Notes under the pieces: model-generated
What the model saw: the letters and a program-made list of their open reading frames with translations, nothing else
Database searches by the model: none
What the model was told of the DNA's origin: nothing
Shown: positions 24,832 to 35,132 of the stretch, in pieces
Numbering within the stretch: the stretch's first letter is position 1
Layout: the number at the start of each line of letters is the position of its first letter
Program-made: the position numbers and the translations under genes
Assembly: GCF_000143415.4 (NCBI RefSeq)
Contig: NW_003314295.1
Span: 871,038 to 935,037, forward strand
From: Selaginella moellendorffii
Lineage: Eukaryota; Streptophyta; Lycopodiopsida; Selaginellales; Selaginellaceae
Reading direction: 5' to 3'
DNA length: 64,000 bases

Positions 24832-24948
24832 ATCACATTTTTGTACATTAAATCTTTGTACATAATCTTCTATTAGTGTCAATGTTGAAAAATGTCTACG
24901 TGGCAAACAGCTGTGCCCTTATTAGGGCGAGATACGAGTGTGCGCCCT

Positions 24949-24996
24949 ATCCCACATGCGAAGGCGCATAATTGTGCCCGGGCTAGAGTATATAAG
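24949..24996 (+). promoter_or_regulatory. Plant snRNA promoter: USE and TATA box
   Basis: ATCCCACATGCG (24949-24960) resembles the plant upstream sequence element RTCCCACATCG with one extra base near its end. TATATAAG (24989-24996) lies about 30 bp upstream of the U2 start. Together they form the expected two-part plant snRNA promoter (established). Confidence 0.8.
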
Positions 24997-25020
24997 AGAG
25001 GGTTGGGCAAAGGGAAGTTC

Positions 25021-25211
25021 ATACCTTTCTCGGCCTTTTGGCTAAGATCAAGTGTAGTATCTGTTCTTATCAGTTTAATAGCTGATATGGGGCCACGTGC
25101 CCCAACGCTATTAACCTAATTTTTTGTGGGAGGCGGGCCACCGGTAGCTTGCTACCCGGCCCTCCGCGTGTCGCTTTGGCCTTACACTACCGCCTTAGCC
25201 TGGCACAACCC
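25021..25211 (+). ncRNA. U2: U2 spliceosomal snRNA
   Basis: Begins ATACCTTTCTCGGCCTTTTG, the near-invariant U2 5' end. The branch-point recognition sequence GTAGTA is at 25054-25059. Stem-loop II follows (GGGGC/GCCCC, 25089-25103), then the Sm site AATTTTTTG (25118-25126), and then the GC-rich 3' stem-loops. U2 base-pairs with the intron branch site in the spliceosome (established). A USE and a TATA box lie upstream at the right distances, so the gene looks functional. The exact 3' end is estimated from the usual length of about 190-196 nt. It sits between the MTR4 stop and the kinase-like pseudogene. Confidence 0.95.
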
Positions 25212-25494
25212 AACCCCCAAATATAAACCCAAGAAGAAATTAAGGAATCTTGTTTTTACATGCTCGATTGAAAATCTTTCCAGAATATAAGAACTAGGAA
25301 CTAGGAACTAGCGAAGAAACTAGCGAAGAACCCTAGAAAATTTCTCTACGTGCAAGGAAAACAATTTTAATTTACGTCTGTTGTCACTAGTGAGGGTAGA
25401 AAAAAATCTTAATGTTTCATGGAGAAATTTGCTGAGGCATAGCGTTTTAATTCAGTGATGAAAAATAACATAAATTAAAGCATAATTTGAAAGA

Positions 25495-27240
25495 TCAACG
25501 CGGAGCATAAACAGCAAGGGAGTCCTCCAGCCTCAGCCATTCCTCGGCCATCTGTCTCTTATAGTTACCCGACTGCGGCACAAACTCTGCGTGTCCAAAC
25601 CCAAGAAGATATCCTGCATAGGCCCCCGATCTCTCCAAACTCGAGACAACAATGCTCTTGTTGTCAATCCCTCCATGAAGGATACCCCGATCATGCATCG
25701 CTTGCAGTGCCTCTCTTGCGCCAGAAACAAGAGCTTGATATTGCTCGCTCGTCAAAGGTATGTCCAAGTCCCCCGTCCTAAAATCCGACATCATCGTGTA
25801 GAGAAACATCCCCCCGCCAAAGAAACCATACGAGTAGAGGTGTGGTATGCAGCGTCCCTGGTACTTGTGCAGTCTCTGGTAGACTTTAATCTCTGTGAGC
25901 GTGCTCTTGAGGTATGTTTCGAAATCACTTCGCCAGCAGGTTAGATCCATGATCTTCAAAGCCACGGTTTTGGCCCGGTACTTTGCCCGGACCACACTCG
26001 CGCTCTGTGACACAAGCCTGGTTACTTCCACTAGCTCGCGCTCGTCGATGCCACGTAGCATGGATTCAACCTTGTCAAGCCTGCCGAGTCCCATCTCCTT
26101 GCACGCTGCCATAAACCTGTGATTGAGCAAGCGAGTGCCATCGAACGAGAACGTCCTTGTGGGCGAGACGCCAGAAGATGGCGATGGCGAAAGCCTGCCT
26201 AGGTGCATGGCGTAGCCCAGAGCTAACAGTGATGTGGGATCATCCTTGGAAGCAACGTGAACTTTCAACCCGTCATCTATCCGAAAACAAAACGCTAAAT
26301 GCTCCGCAAAGGCCACCATTCCGATGGAGACCTGGTTTAGTACCATGTACACCCAGAGCCTTGCATACACAAGCTTGCTACTAGAAGACTCAATCCCATC
26401 CAATGTGATGACTCCCAGAAACATCATCTCGCGCCCTGCAAAACCGAAACCGAAGGATTTATTGCAAAGAGAGAACTTCAAGAACAAAGAACTTACTTTC
26501 GCTGATAGTGCACATTTCGGCCCTGCCGATCGTCGGCCCACGCGGACCACGCGGGAGCTCGTCGCAAAGGAAGGGTTTCATGGCCAATGCCAGTTCCCAA
26601 TGTGGATTCCCTGCAATCGGCGGATCGGCTGCCGCCCTCTTTCCAGGGGCAGGCAGAGAATCATCCCAGTGAAGCGATAACCACCTGTCAAAGAGCTGCC
26701 CAAAATCTTGCCAGGTTTCGAGCTGCAGATCCTCGGCTGGGCACAACTCGTCTAGGCGAGGGTAAGAAGAGGCGGCGGACGATGTCGAGGACCACTTGGA
26801 TAGAAGAACTCCATGTAGGTCGTGTAGATGGAGCTTTTGGGGTGGCGAGCGCGGTAGAACATCAGGCCAACCTGGAACTGGGTCTTCTCGGGGAGGAACC
26901 GGCCCACGCCGACGAAGTGGGAGTACCCTGCGCTCCTCCATCCTTGCCCTACAATTTAGACACGCAAGTTATCACCTGAAGTTCAGCTTCTCTTGTAGCA
27001 ACTTTCTCTTTCGTCGATGCTCCCTTGAATCATCCCGTTGCCACCGCCATGTCAGTGAGAGTTTCTTCGCGTCCTTGGTCGGATCGGTCCTGAACATGAT
27101 CATATGCTCCACGGGATCCACTCACCACTGCCGGACTCTTGCTACTGTTAAATCCTTAGCGGAGCGAACGAGCAATCCTGGAGCGCCGGCTGAAAACCAA
27201 TTTCCACTGCCTCTTCTGTGAGTGCATAATTTATGTCGAA
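25495..27240 (-). pseudogene. Kinase-like-domain protein, probable pseudogene
   Basis: The 3' part (25495-26435, joined through a 61-bp intron to 26497 upwards) is open and carries a kinase-like fold with a VALKIMD lysine. However, the catalytic loop reads LHGGID instead of the usual HGD/HRD form, and the metal-binding DFG reads GFG, so both catalytic aspartates are glycine. Upstream, the protein-like sequence WRWQRDDSREHRRKRKLLQE (about 26984-27043) is followed by a remnant intron of only 27 bp. The segment 26825-26935 makes sense only in a different frame from what lies on both sides. Codons for GNWFSAGAPGLLVRSAKDL (about 27142-27200) run into an in-frame TGA near 27120. A recently decayed copy is the simplest reading. 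I cannot name the family. A pseudokinase expressed only from the 3' half is the alternative. Confidence 0.7.
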
Positions 27241-27341
27241 GAATTTCAAGTTTAATAACTATTATTTCATCATTAAATAAAAAATGCAAATTAATATTAT
27301 CTAGAAAATAAGCTGGCTTAGCCGCTGTGCAAGTTTGTCGA

Positions 27342-29879
27342 TTAAACCACAAACTTGTGCACCTGGCCGTTCACTTCGATCCTGCTCATGCCACCAGCAC
27401 CTCCTCTCGCTGCTCCAGAGCATCGCTCCATCACTTCCTTTCTGATCCTCATCGCTTCCTTCCACTCCCCACTCGCGGCATGGATAGTGGCCAGAGCTAG
27501 CAAGTGCGAGGGATCGCCGGGAACCATGGCCAGGAGCTTCTTCGCCGCACGCTTCCCACGATCCAGATCCGAGTGAAGCTTGCAAGAGCTGAGCAGCGAC
27601 GTCCACATAACGTCGTTCGTTGCTGCGCAAGGCAGCCTGGAAAGGAGTTCCTCCGCCTCGGCCAGGCGTCCTGCTCGTCCGAGGAGATCGACCATGCAGC
27701 CGTAGTGAATCTCCTCGGCTGGGATCTGGTAGTCTTGCACCATGGAGACGAAGAACTGGCAGCCGTCGGCCACGAGACCGCCGTGGCTACATGCGGAGAG
27801 AACTCCCACAAACGTGACTTCGTCCGGCTTGACGCACTCCTCGAGCATCCTTCTGAACAGCCGGAGGCTCTCCTCAAAGGATCCATGCTGCGCGTAAGCT
27901 GTGATCAGGCAGTTCCACGAGACCACGTCTCGAGCAGCCAGTGACTCGAAGATCTCCCTCGCTTCTCGCAGGCTTCCGCAGCTTCCAAACATGCGGGCGA
28001 CGGCATTCCCGAGCACCAAATCTAGCTCGTGAGCTCCACTCTCCACGAACTGCTTGTAGACGAGCCTGCCTTGGGCCAGTCCCGAGACGTTGGAGCACGC
28101 ATCGAGCACGTTGATGAGCGTGACTTTGTCCGGAGCCACGCTCTCCAGCAGCATCACCTTGAAGATCTGGAGAGCTTCCCTGTCGTAGCCGTGCTCCGCG
28201 TAGACCGCGATCATCGTCGTCCACGAGACTGTGTCCCTCTCCTTCATCTTGTCAAACATCTTGCGAGCGTCCGCGACGTTGCCGCATTTCCCATACATGT
28301 GGACGATCGCGTTTCCGATGGACACCAAGCTCTCGTAGCCGTGCTTGATGATCTGAGCGTGTGCCAGCTTTCCATAAGCCAGTGCCAGAGGAGTTGCGCA
28401 CCCGTTGAGAATGCTCAAGAACACAACCTTGTCCGGCTTGAGCCCCTGGTCCTGCATTTGCTGGAAGAGCTCGAAGGCTTCCTTGTAATCCCCATGCCCA
28501 GCGTAGGCTGCTATCATCGCCGTCCAGAGAACCAAGTCGGGCTTCTCCACCCTGCTAAACACTTCTCGACCGGCCTCCAAGCACCGGCACTTGCTGTATA
28601 TGTACACGAGAGCAGTGGCGACCGCAAACTCCAGCTCCACTCCACTCTCGACGATCAACCCGTGGATCGCCCTGGTCTCCTTCAAGTCCCCGGCCACTGC
28701 CTCTGGCGAGCTCGTTGAGAAGGCGTTCACCGCAGCGCAGGCGTCGAGCATCGTCACAAAGCTAACCCGGTTGGGAGTGGTCCCGCCTTGCAGCATTCTC
28801 TTCGAGAGGACAAGAGCCTCGTCGTAGCAGCCATGCTCCACAAACGCGGCAATGAGAGCAGTCCAGGAGACGACGTTCTTCTCGTCCATGCCCGCGAAAG
28901 TTTTCCGAGCGTCCTCCAGGCTGCCACACTTGCTGTACATGTCGATGAGCGCGTTGCCGACCGAGAGCTCGCCGCTGTAGCCACTCTCCACGACCTGAGT
29001 GTGGATCTTCCTCCCTTCTTCGAGCCCCCGAGCTCCAGAAACCGCGCTGAGAATCGCTAGGAAAGTCACCTTGTTCGGAGTCAGCCCCTCTCCGTGCATG
29101 CGTCGAAAGAGCTCCAGAGCTTCCTCCCTGGAGTGGCCATCCTGAGCGTAGAGCGATATCATCCCATTCCAGGAGATAGCATCGTTCCGTGGAACCCCGT
29201 GAAAGATCTCACAAGCGCTCTCGAGAGCTCCACACTTCCCATACATGTTGACGAGAGCGTTGCTGATGACTATGTCACCCTGGAGTCCAGCCTCGGTGAT
29301 CCGGCTATGGATTCCAACTCCAGCCGCGAGCCTGGATGGATCCTGGCAAGCTCCAAGAGCAGCGATGAGCGCCACCCTGTCTGGAGCCACCCCCTGGAGC
29401 TGCATTCTCCGGAAGAAATCCAGCGCGTCACTGTTCTTCCCGAGCCCAGCGCACAAGGATATCATCCTCGTCCAAGAGATGACGTCCGCCGAGCCGCCAG
29501 AGATCTCCTGGAACACCGCCTTTGCCTCGTCGAAGCTCCCCGCCTTGGCATACATGCTGACAATCTGGTCGTGGAGAGGGCCGCCGCGAGCAATGCCGCT
29601 GCGCAGGATGTGAGCGTGGACGATCCGCCCCTGTGCCAAGTCCCCAGAATCGCAGCACGACTGGAGCAGGCGCGCGTAGGTCCTAGAATCCGGGACAGGG
29701 GCGCTGCTGGCGGCGTCGAGAGATTTGAGGAACTCACCGGGAGAGGGGGGGAGGGATTCTTCCTTGCCCGGCGCAGCACGCCGGTCGCGAGCGTCGTCGC
29801 CAATGCCGGTAGCTGCCGTGGAGAGGGATGATCCATGGATCGTTGTGCTGCTTCTCCTCCACCTCGTCGCGCATCGCAT
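27342..29879 (-). CDS. PLS-class PPR protein, E-type C-terminus, intronless (845 aa)
   Basis: One open frame with an organelle-targeting type N-terminus (Arg/Ser rich, residues 1-35). About twenty PPR repeats run from residue 65, with the recurring MYGKCG, VVSWT and FRRM motifs of the PLS class. The end, GMSRIEVNGQVHKFVV, is the start of an E+ motif that stops before any DYW deaminase domain. PLS-class PPR proteins bind organelle RNA in a sequence-specific way and mostly serve C-to-U editing (established). E-type members without DYW need a partner deaminase (inferred here). Intronless structure is usual for this expanded class. No trace of a DYW domain appears in the 60 bp after the stop. Confidence 0.92.
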   Translation of the reverse strand: MRCATRWRRSSTTIHGSSLSTAATGIGDDARDRRAAPGKEESLPPSPGEFLKSLDAASSAPVPDSRTYARLLQSCCDSGDLAQGRIVHAHILRSGIARGGPLHDQIVSMYAKAGSFDEAKAVFQEISGGSADVISWTRMISLCAGLGKNSDALDFFRRMQLQGVAPDRVALIAALGACQDPSRLAAGVGIHSRITEAGLQGDIVISNALVNMYGKCGALESACEIFHGVPRNDAISWNGMISLYAQDGHSREEALELFRRMHGEGLTPNKVTFLAILSAVSGARGLEEGRKIHTQVVESGYSGELSVGNALIDMYSKCGSLEDARKTFAGMDEKNVVSWTALIAAFVEHGCYDEALVLSKRMLQGGTTPNRVSFVTMLDACAAVNAFSTSSPEAVAGDLKETRAIHGLIVESGVELEFAVATALVYIYSKCRCLEAGREVFSRVEKPDLVLWTAMIAAYAGHGDYKEAFELFQQMQDQGLKPDKVVFLSILNGCATPLALAYGKLAHAQIIKHGYESLVSIGNAIVHMYGKCGNVADARKMFDKMKERDTVSWTTMIAVYAEHGYDREALQIFKVMLLESVAPDKVTLINVLDACSNVSGLAQGRLVYKQFVESGAHELDLVLGNAVARMFGSCGSLREAREIFESLAARDVVSWNCLITAYAQHGSFEESLRLFRRMLEECVKPDEVTFVGVLSACSHGGLVADGCQFFVSMVQDYQIPAEEIHYGCMVDLLGRAGRLAEAEELLSRLPCAATNDVMWTSLLSSCKLHSDLDRGKRAAKKLLAMVPGDPSHLLALATIHAASGEWKEAMRIRKEVMERCSGAARGGAGGMSRIEVNGQVHKFVV

Positions 29880-29977
29880 ACAAACATATAAACCCTAGGA
29901 ATAAGAGCAAGTAAAAAACTTCCATCACTTGGTTTTTTTACACTGCCATGAAATCACCCGTTAGCTTAGTTTTTTTT

Positions 29978-32900
29978 TCACTCCGGAAGCTCTAGCAGCT
30001 CAAAAACCTTCCTTTGGAAGCTCGGCTCTGCCGAGTTGAGAATCTGTCCCGCTAGGAGAAATATATCTTCGTCTTTCAAGCATCGCTTCATACGTTTCAA
30101 GACGCTCGCGGCTTTCTCGACTTTCTCGGCCACCACGTAAACTCGGAGTAATCTGGAGCAAAGCGAAGGGGCAAAGAATGTCAAAACCGAAGAGCCAACT
30201 TGCTTACCTGACGAGTGAGAAGCCATTCAGAGGTAAACCATCGGCCTCCATTTGCTCCACTATTTCGTCGGCGTAGTTCGCATCCTTCACTGCGACGCAG
30301 CCGTCCATTAGAGCTTCTAGAAAAATTCGTGACTGGGGGATGTTGAGCTTGAGCATGACTTTGCGCAACGCAAAGCCATCTTTCCAGCTCCAGGCGGACT
30401 CGCACGTCTTGTCTTCGCCATTGGCGATGTCGAGAATTATCTGCGATGGAATTATTCGTGTGAAAATTGAATAGCTCAACTGGAATTCATGGCGTTACCG
30501 AATCAAAGATGATGCTTGACTCAAACTCTTGTTCTTTTTGCAAAAACGTCTCCAAATGCCTGTCCTATACGAGTCAGATCGGAATAGCAGGAAATATATC
30601 ATGATAGCATACCCCAGTTCGTTGTGTATCACGCATGCCTTTGTGGCCACCATCAGTAGCCTGATTTTGTTTTCCTTCCTAAAACGATCGTTCTTTTTGG
30701 AGCCAGGGTCCATGGAGTGTTTGTCAACAAGTTCAAACATCCTGTCCAGCTTGCCTGCATATCCTAACGCTCTCTGCAAAGGCACCCACGCCGCTTAGCT
30801 AGCATCTTAGCATCCAAGAAAATACACTCACGACTAGACTGCCAACAGAGAACAAGTCTGGAGTCTTGCCATCACGTAAAATATCGTCGTAGCACGTAAG
30901 CGCCTCGTCCACGCGCTTTTCTTCAGCCAGTCCGTCAAGAAGAGTGCTCTTTGCATTTATCCCAATCCGGAAACTGACTTCAGGGTCTTTAAGCATCTGC
31001 ATAAACACGTGAAGGATACATACACCCTTGGAAAGGAAACTAATTACCTCAAGTGCTTTATCCAGTTCTCCGTCTCTTATCAATGAACTGAAAAGAGATG
31101 CATACACAGAATCCGTAGGCTTCACTCCCAGAGTTTTTAGCCTTTCGAACACCTGCGCCCATGAAAGCACTCAGTCACCAGAAACACAACAAGTGCCATT
31201 ATAGTGTTTCACCTCTAACGCTTTTCCTGAGTCCGGGCTGCAAGTAATCAGTTCTAGCATTGTTCCGGAATCTGGCTTCACACTATCGTTTTCCATGTCA
31301 TTCAGAACGGTAAGTGCTCGATGGTATTGTCTCTGCAAAAATTAACATGAAAAAGTTAAAATTTTGCTTTACGACTCTTCGTATTCACCGAAGCCCCCAA
31401 GGCCTGGATGACGGCGTTATATGTTTCTGATGTGCGTGGCAAGCGCAACTCCTTCATTTCACGTAGCGCACTAAACATCTTCTCAACCTACAGAAATAAA
31501 CAAGCCAATACGAATTACATAACCAGAAAGATAACCACTTACGTTGTTAGCTTTTGCAGACGCTCGAAGGAAATAATTGTAAGCCTCGTATGATGGCTGA
31601 ACATTCATTCTTTTCATTGCCGCAAACAGCTCAAAGACCTGAAGGAACAAAGAATAATAAGAAAAGAAAAAGCAGAACAAAAAAGCTAACCCCTTCAGGA
31701 TGCGAATCGTGTAGAAAAGCTATCATGAGGGGCTGAAAAACATCAGACCCCAGCTGCACACCCTTCTCGTGCATTTCCTGAATTAGATCCAGTGCTTGAT
31801 CGATCTACAAATCCTGCAATGTAAGTCTTATCCATAGTAAAGTCGAAAAGAACAACCCCACATGAAACTCACGTACTTGACTCGACCGGCAAGCGAGGTT
31901 GATAAGCATGCTGTAGGTGGTACTAGATGGCGTCACCTTGAAAGTGCGAGCCATTCGTCCGCATTGCTGAATTGCGACGTCCAACTACAGATGAGAAATA
32001 AAAAATAAAAAATAAAAACCTCGAGCTTACATCAGTTGCGATCTACCTTACTGGTTATAACGATGCCCTGCACAAACGAAGCCAGATACTCAGTCATTAG
32101 CTCCTCACCAACGCCTGTGAGAACAAGAATCATTCCATAATCAGTCTCTAGCTTCCAGAAAATTTCACAAACAACGTACCTAGTTTTTGCACGTCAGTGA
32201 AGTAACGCTCGGCATCAGCATACCTCCCCAGCCTCCCAAAGCTCTTGAAAAGGCTGGTGTAGCACGAGAGTCCATCGCCTTTGATCCACTCCAGAATCTC
32301 CTCAAACTCGGAAGTTTTATCGTTCTCGAGGAACCAAGTAACGAGCGGCTCGTAAGTGCTTCCATTCGGAGTGATCCCCTTTTCTCTCATCTCGTGGAGA
32401 TACTTGAGACTCTCCAGCATGCATTTCTCAGCCTCTTCCTCGCGTGATTCTTGCGACTCGGCAGCATCGAGAGAGCTGAGAGCTTTCCTGGCACGGCTGA
32501 CAAAATGTCGGATCATGGTCGTGTAAGCATCCACGGGTTCCACGCCAACTTTGAGCATCTGCTGGAACATCGGCTGGCCGATCATCGCTCCTCCCTTTTT
32601 GATCCACTGGGACATGAGATACAAGTACTGCGTCGGCTTCATGTCCACCACTTGCTTCCATCGCCGCTTCCTCAGCCTCTGGAGCGTGAGAGTTGCCGGA
32701 TTGTTGGTCTTGAGGTGGAGCTTCTGCAAATCGGTGGTCGCAAACTTTGGATTTCCTGGCTGCGTTTGGAGGAGCTTGGAAATTCCCTGGATCAGAGGGT
32801 GACTGCTGTCCGATGCTTGCGAGAGGAAGCAACTGCTGCTGCTGCTGCTATTGCTGTTCTGCCAGGACTCCAAAATTTGATCCTCGGCGCCTTTGATGCA

Positions 32901-33031
32901 TGCTAAGCAAAGCGCGAGTCGTCAAACAAGAATGCCGGTGGATCGATGGCGAGAGAGAGCATACCTGGGATGGAGGACGAAGAGAAGAGGCGCCTGGCAG
33001 TGGAATGCGAGGCGAGCGCCCTCCACCTCAT
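29978..33031 (-). CDS. P-class PPR protein, intron-rich
   Basis: Start at 33031 (MRWRALASHSTARRLFSSSS, a mitochondrial-type presequence). Secure exons: 33031-32965, 32890-32180, 32114-32047 and 31984-31877. Further exons follow down to the stop at 29978, each about 35-45 codons long and separated by introns of 50-70 bp. They encode helix-pair repeats such as VFERLKTLGVKPTDSVYASL and VFELFAAMKRMNVQPSYEAY, typical of P-class PPR proteins, which stabilise, splice or activate translation of organelle RNAs (established). The intron-per-repeat structure marks an old, single-copy lineage in contrast to its intronless neighbours. The exons between 31800 and 30200 read in phase but I did not fix every border. 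The specific orthologue is not recognised. Confidence 0.85.
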
Positions 33032-33056
33032 AAACCCTAAGTCTTAAGAACCCTAA
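33032..33056. promoter_or_regulatory. 25-bp gap between divergent PPR start codons
   Basis: The ATG of the minus-strand PPR gene (33031) and of the plus-strand PPR gene (33057) are only 25 bp apart. The gap holds AAACCCTAA and AACCCTAAA, two telobox-type motifs seen in promoters of plant housekeeping genes (established). The transcripts must overlap at their 5' ends, or each must start inside the other's coding region. Confidence 0.8.
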
Positions 33057-34979
33057 ATGCTGTTGCTCACGACGAGAAGACGATTGATCTTCGCATTCGT
33101 TCGCTACTGCTGGTGCTCGGCATCGGCAGAAGTTCTCGGAAATCCTTCACGCAATGAAGAATCCCACCGGGTTCTCCGCCAAATCGGTGAATCCGGGAGC
33201 TTGGACGAGGCATGGGCGGCGATCGAGAGCCTGGAGAACCCTCCGGCGGCGCTGCTCTTCGACTCGATCACGGCATTTGCCCAGATCGGGGATTCTAGGT
33301 CGGCATTCCACCTCTTCCGCAGGATACTACTCCAGGGCGTGCCGCCGAGCTCCCACATCCTCGTCCCTCTCCTCAAGCTCTGCTCCACAGCGGTGTTCTT
33401 GGCGGTCGGGAGGACGATCCACGCCATGGTCGCCGAGCGCGGGCTCGATCGCGAGATCTTCGTGGGAAACACGATCATCACCATGTACAGGAAGTGTGGT
33501 ACCATGGCCGACGCGATCGACTACTTCCGGGCGATGCCCCAGCGCAACACAATTTCCTGGAACGCGATTGTCACGGCATTTGCCGAGAATGGGGATCGAG
33601 AGGAGGCGATGGATTCCTTCCACCGGATGCAGCACGAGGGCTTCTTGCCAAACCGGGTGACCTTCCTGGCGATGCTGGGATCGCTGAGTGGCAAGAATGC
33701 GCTGATCCAAGCCACGAGACTCCACGATCTTCTCCTCGCCAGTGGAATCGCGGTGGAGCCGAGCGTCGCCAACGCGATCCTCAACGCTTGCAGCAAGAAC
33801 GGTGGCCTGATTGCCGCGAGGAGAGCTTTCGATCGAACGCTCCACCGGGACATCATCACCTGGACGACGATGATCGACGCCTACTCCGAGAGTGGGATCT
33901 CCAGCGCCGCGTTCCAGCTCTTCCGGCTCATGCTCCACGACGGCCACCTCGTTCCGAACAAGATCACCTTCGTGGCGCTGCTCAAAGGCTGCTCGATCCT
34001 GCCCGAGGCTCGCTTCCTCGACGCGATCATCCGCGAGAGTGGCTACGAATCCAACTCCATCATCGCCAACAATCTCATCAAGGCCTTCTCGCGGTGTGGC
34101 AGCCCGGATCACGCTCGCGCGGCGTTCGAGCGAGTGATCTCCAAGGACACCATCCTCTGGACTGGACTGATCACCGCCTACGCGGAGCACGGCCTCCACG
34201 ACGAAGCTCTCCGGCTCTACGCGCTCATGGAAAGCGAGGGGCTCGCCCCGGACAGGATCACTTACACGACCATCCTCGACGTTTGCGCGAGGTCCACCGC
34301 CATCGCCGAGGGGAAGCTCGTCCACGCCGCCATCGCCAAGAGCGGCATCGAGCTCGACACCGCGCTGGAGAACTCCATCCTCAACATGTATGGCAAGTGT
34401 GGAAAGATGGCGGAGACACGGGAGTTCTTCGCCAGCATCCGCCACCCGGACTTGCTCTCCTGGTCGATCTACATCTCGTCTCACGCTCACCACGGTCACG
34501 GGCGACGAGCTCTGGAGCTCTTCCGCGAGATGGTCCACGCCGGAGTAGAGGCCGACTACTCGGCCTTCGTCAACATCCTCTCGGCTTGCCGGCACGCCGG
34601 TTTGGTGAGCGAAGGCTGCGAGATCTTCCACCGGATGGTGGCCGACTGTGGATTCGCCGCTCGCTCCGAGCAGTACTGCTGCCTGGTGGATCTCCTGGGA
34701 CGATCCGGACGACTCGACTTGGCGGAGGAAGTTCTTCGCGGCATGCCTTTCCGTCCGGGGCAAGTAATGTGGAAGGCATTTTTGAGTGCGTGCAAGCAAC
34801 AGGGAGACTTGGCGCGAGCAAAGCTTGCTGCGGACAAAGTTTTGGAGATTGATCCGGGCAGCACCTCGGCGTTTGTGGTGCTGTCCAATACACTCAAGGA
34901 GGAGCCCGGCGGTGTCACGCAAGAGCAAGAGATGGCTTGCACGGTGGTGGAAGAAAGCTTGGAGCTCGAGCAAAGTTAA
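33057..34979 (+). CDS. PLS-class PPR protein, intronless (640 aa)
   Basis: Single open frame. Residues 1-25 resemble a mitochondrial presequence. About fifteen PPR repeats follow, with motifs such as MYRKCG, NTISWNAIV and MYGKCGK, then a partial E motif (VMWKAFLSACKQQGDLARA). The protein ends EESLELEQS without a recognisable E+ or DYW domain. An RNA-binding role in mitochondria or plastids is inferred from the class. GC content is high compared with the adjacent repeats. Long antisense frames (up to 548 codons) overlap it but have no protein-like features. It is driven from the 25-bp gap shared with the divergent PPR gene. Confidence 0.9.
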   Translation: MLLLTTRRRLIFAFVRYCWCSASAEVLGNPSRNEESHRVLRQIGESGSLDEAWAAIESLENPPAALLFDSITAFAQIGDSRSAFHLFRRILLQGVPPSSHILVPLLKLCSTAVFLAVGRTIHAMVAERGLDREIFVGNTIITMYRKCGTMADAIDYFRAMPQRNTISWNAIVTAFAENGDREEAMDSFHRMQHEGFLPNRVTFLAMLGSLSGKNALIQATRLHDLLLASGIAVEPSVANAILNACSKNGGLIAARRAFDRTLHRDIITWTTMIDAYSESGISSAAFQLFRLMLHDGHLVPNKITFVALLKGCSILPEARFLDAIIRESGYESNSIIANNLIKAFSRCGSPDHARAAFERVISKDTILWTGLITAYAEHGLHDEALRLYALMESEGLAPDRITYTTILDVCARSTAIAEGKLVHAAIAKSGIELDTALENSILNMYGKCGKMAETREFFASIRHPDLLSWSIYISSHAHHGHGRRALELFREMVHAGVEADYSAFVNILSACRHAGLVSEGCEIFHRMVADCGFAARSEQYCCLVDLLGRSGRLDLAEEVLRGMPFRPGQVMWKAFLSACKQQGDLARAKLAADKVLEIDPGSTSAFVVLSNTLKEEPGGVTQEQEMACTVVEESLELEQS

Positions 34980-35132
34980 GTGGTGGCCAAGAAAAAAAAG
35001 AAGTACAAGGGAATGCGATGCGTTATAACTTGCGCGCTACGTGGCGGAAGGGCCCTGGCCGGGAATCGCTTCTTTAGCGGGGCAGCACAAATTTAGCTCG
35101 AGCGCTGGTGGTTTTAGACGCTGGAGGGAGCG

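Noticed and set aside
26459-26941. 160-codon ORF as exon 1 of the kinase-like gene
   Set aside because: Its first half is Arg/Pro-rich shadow sequence. The protein-like reading of 26825-26935 is in another frame, which supports a pseudogene.
33327-34973. 548-codon antisense ORF over the plus-strand PPR gene (and a 452-codon frame at 33494-34852)
   Set aside because: Shadow frames of a GC-rich PPR gene. The PPR repeats in the sense frame are unambiguous.
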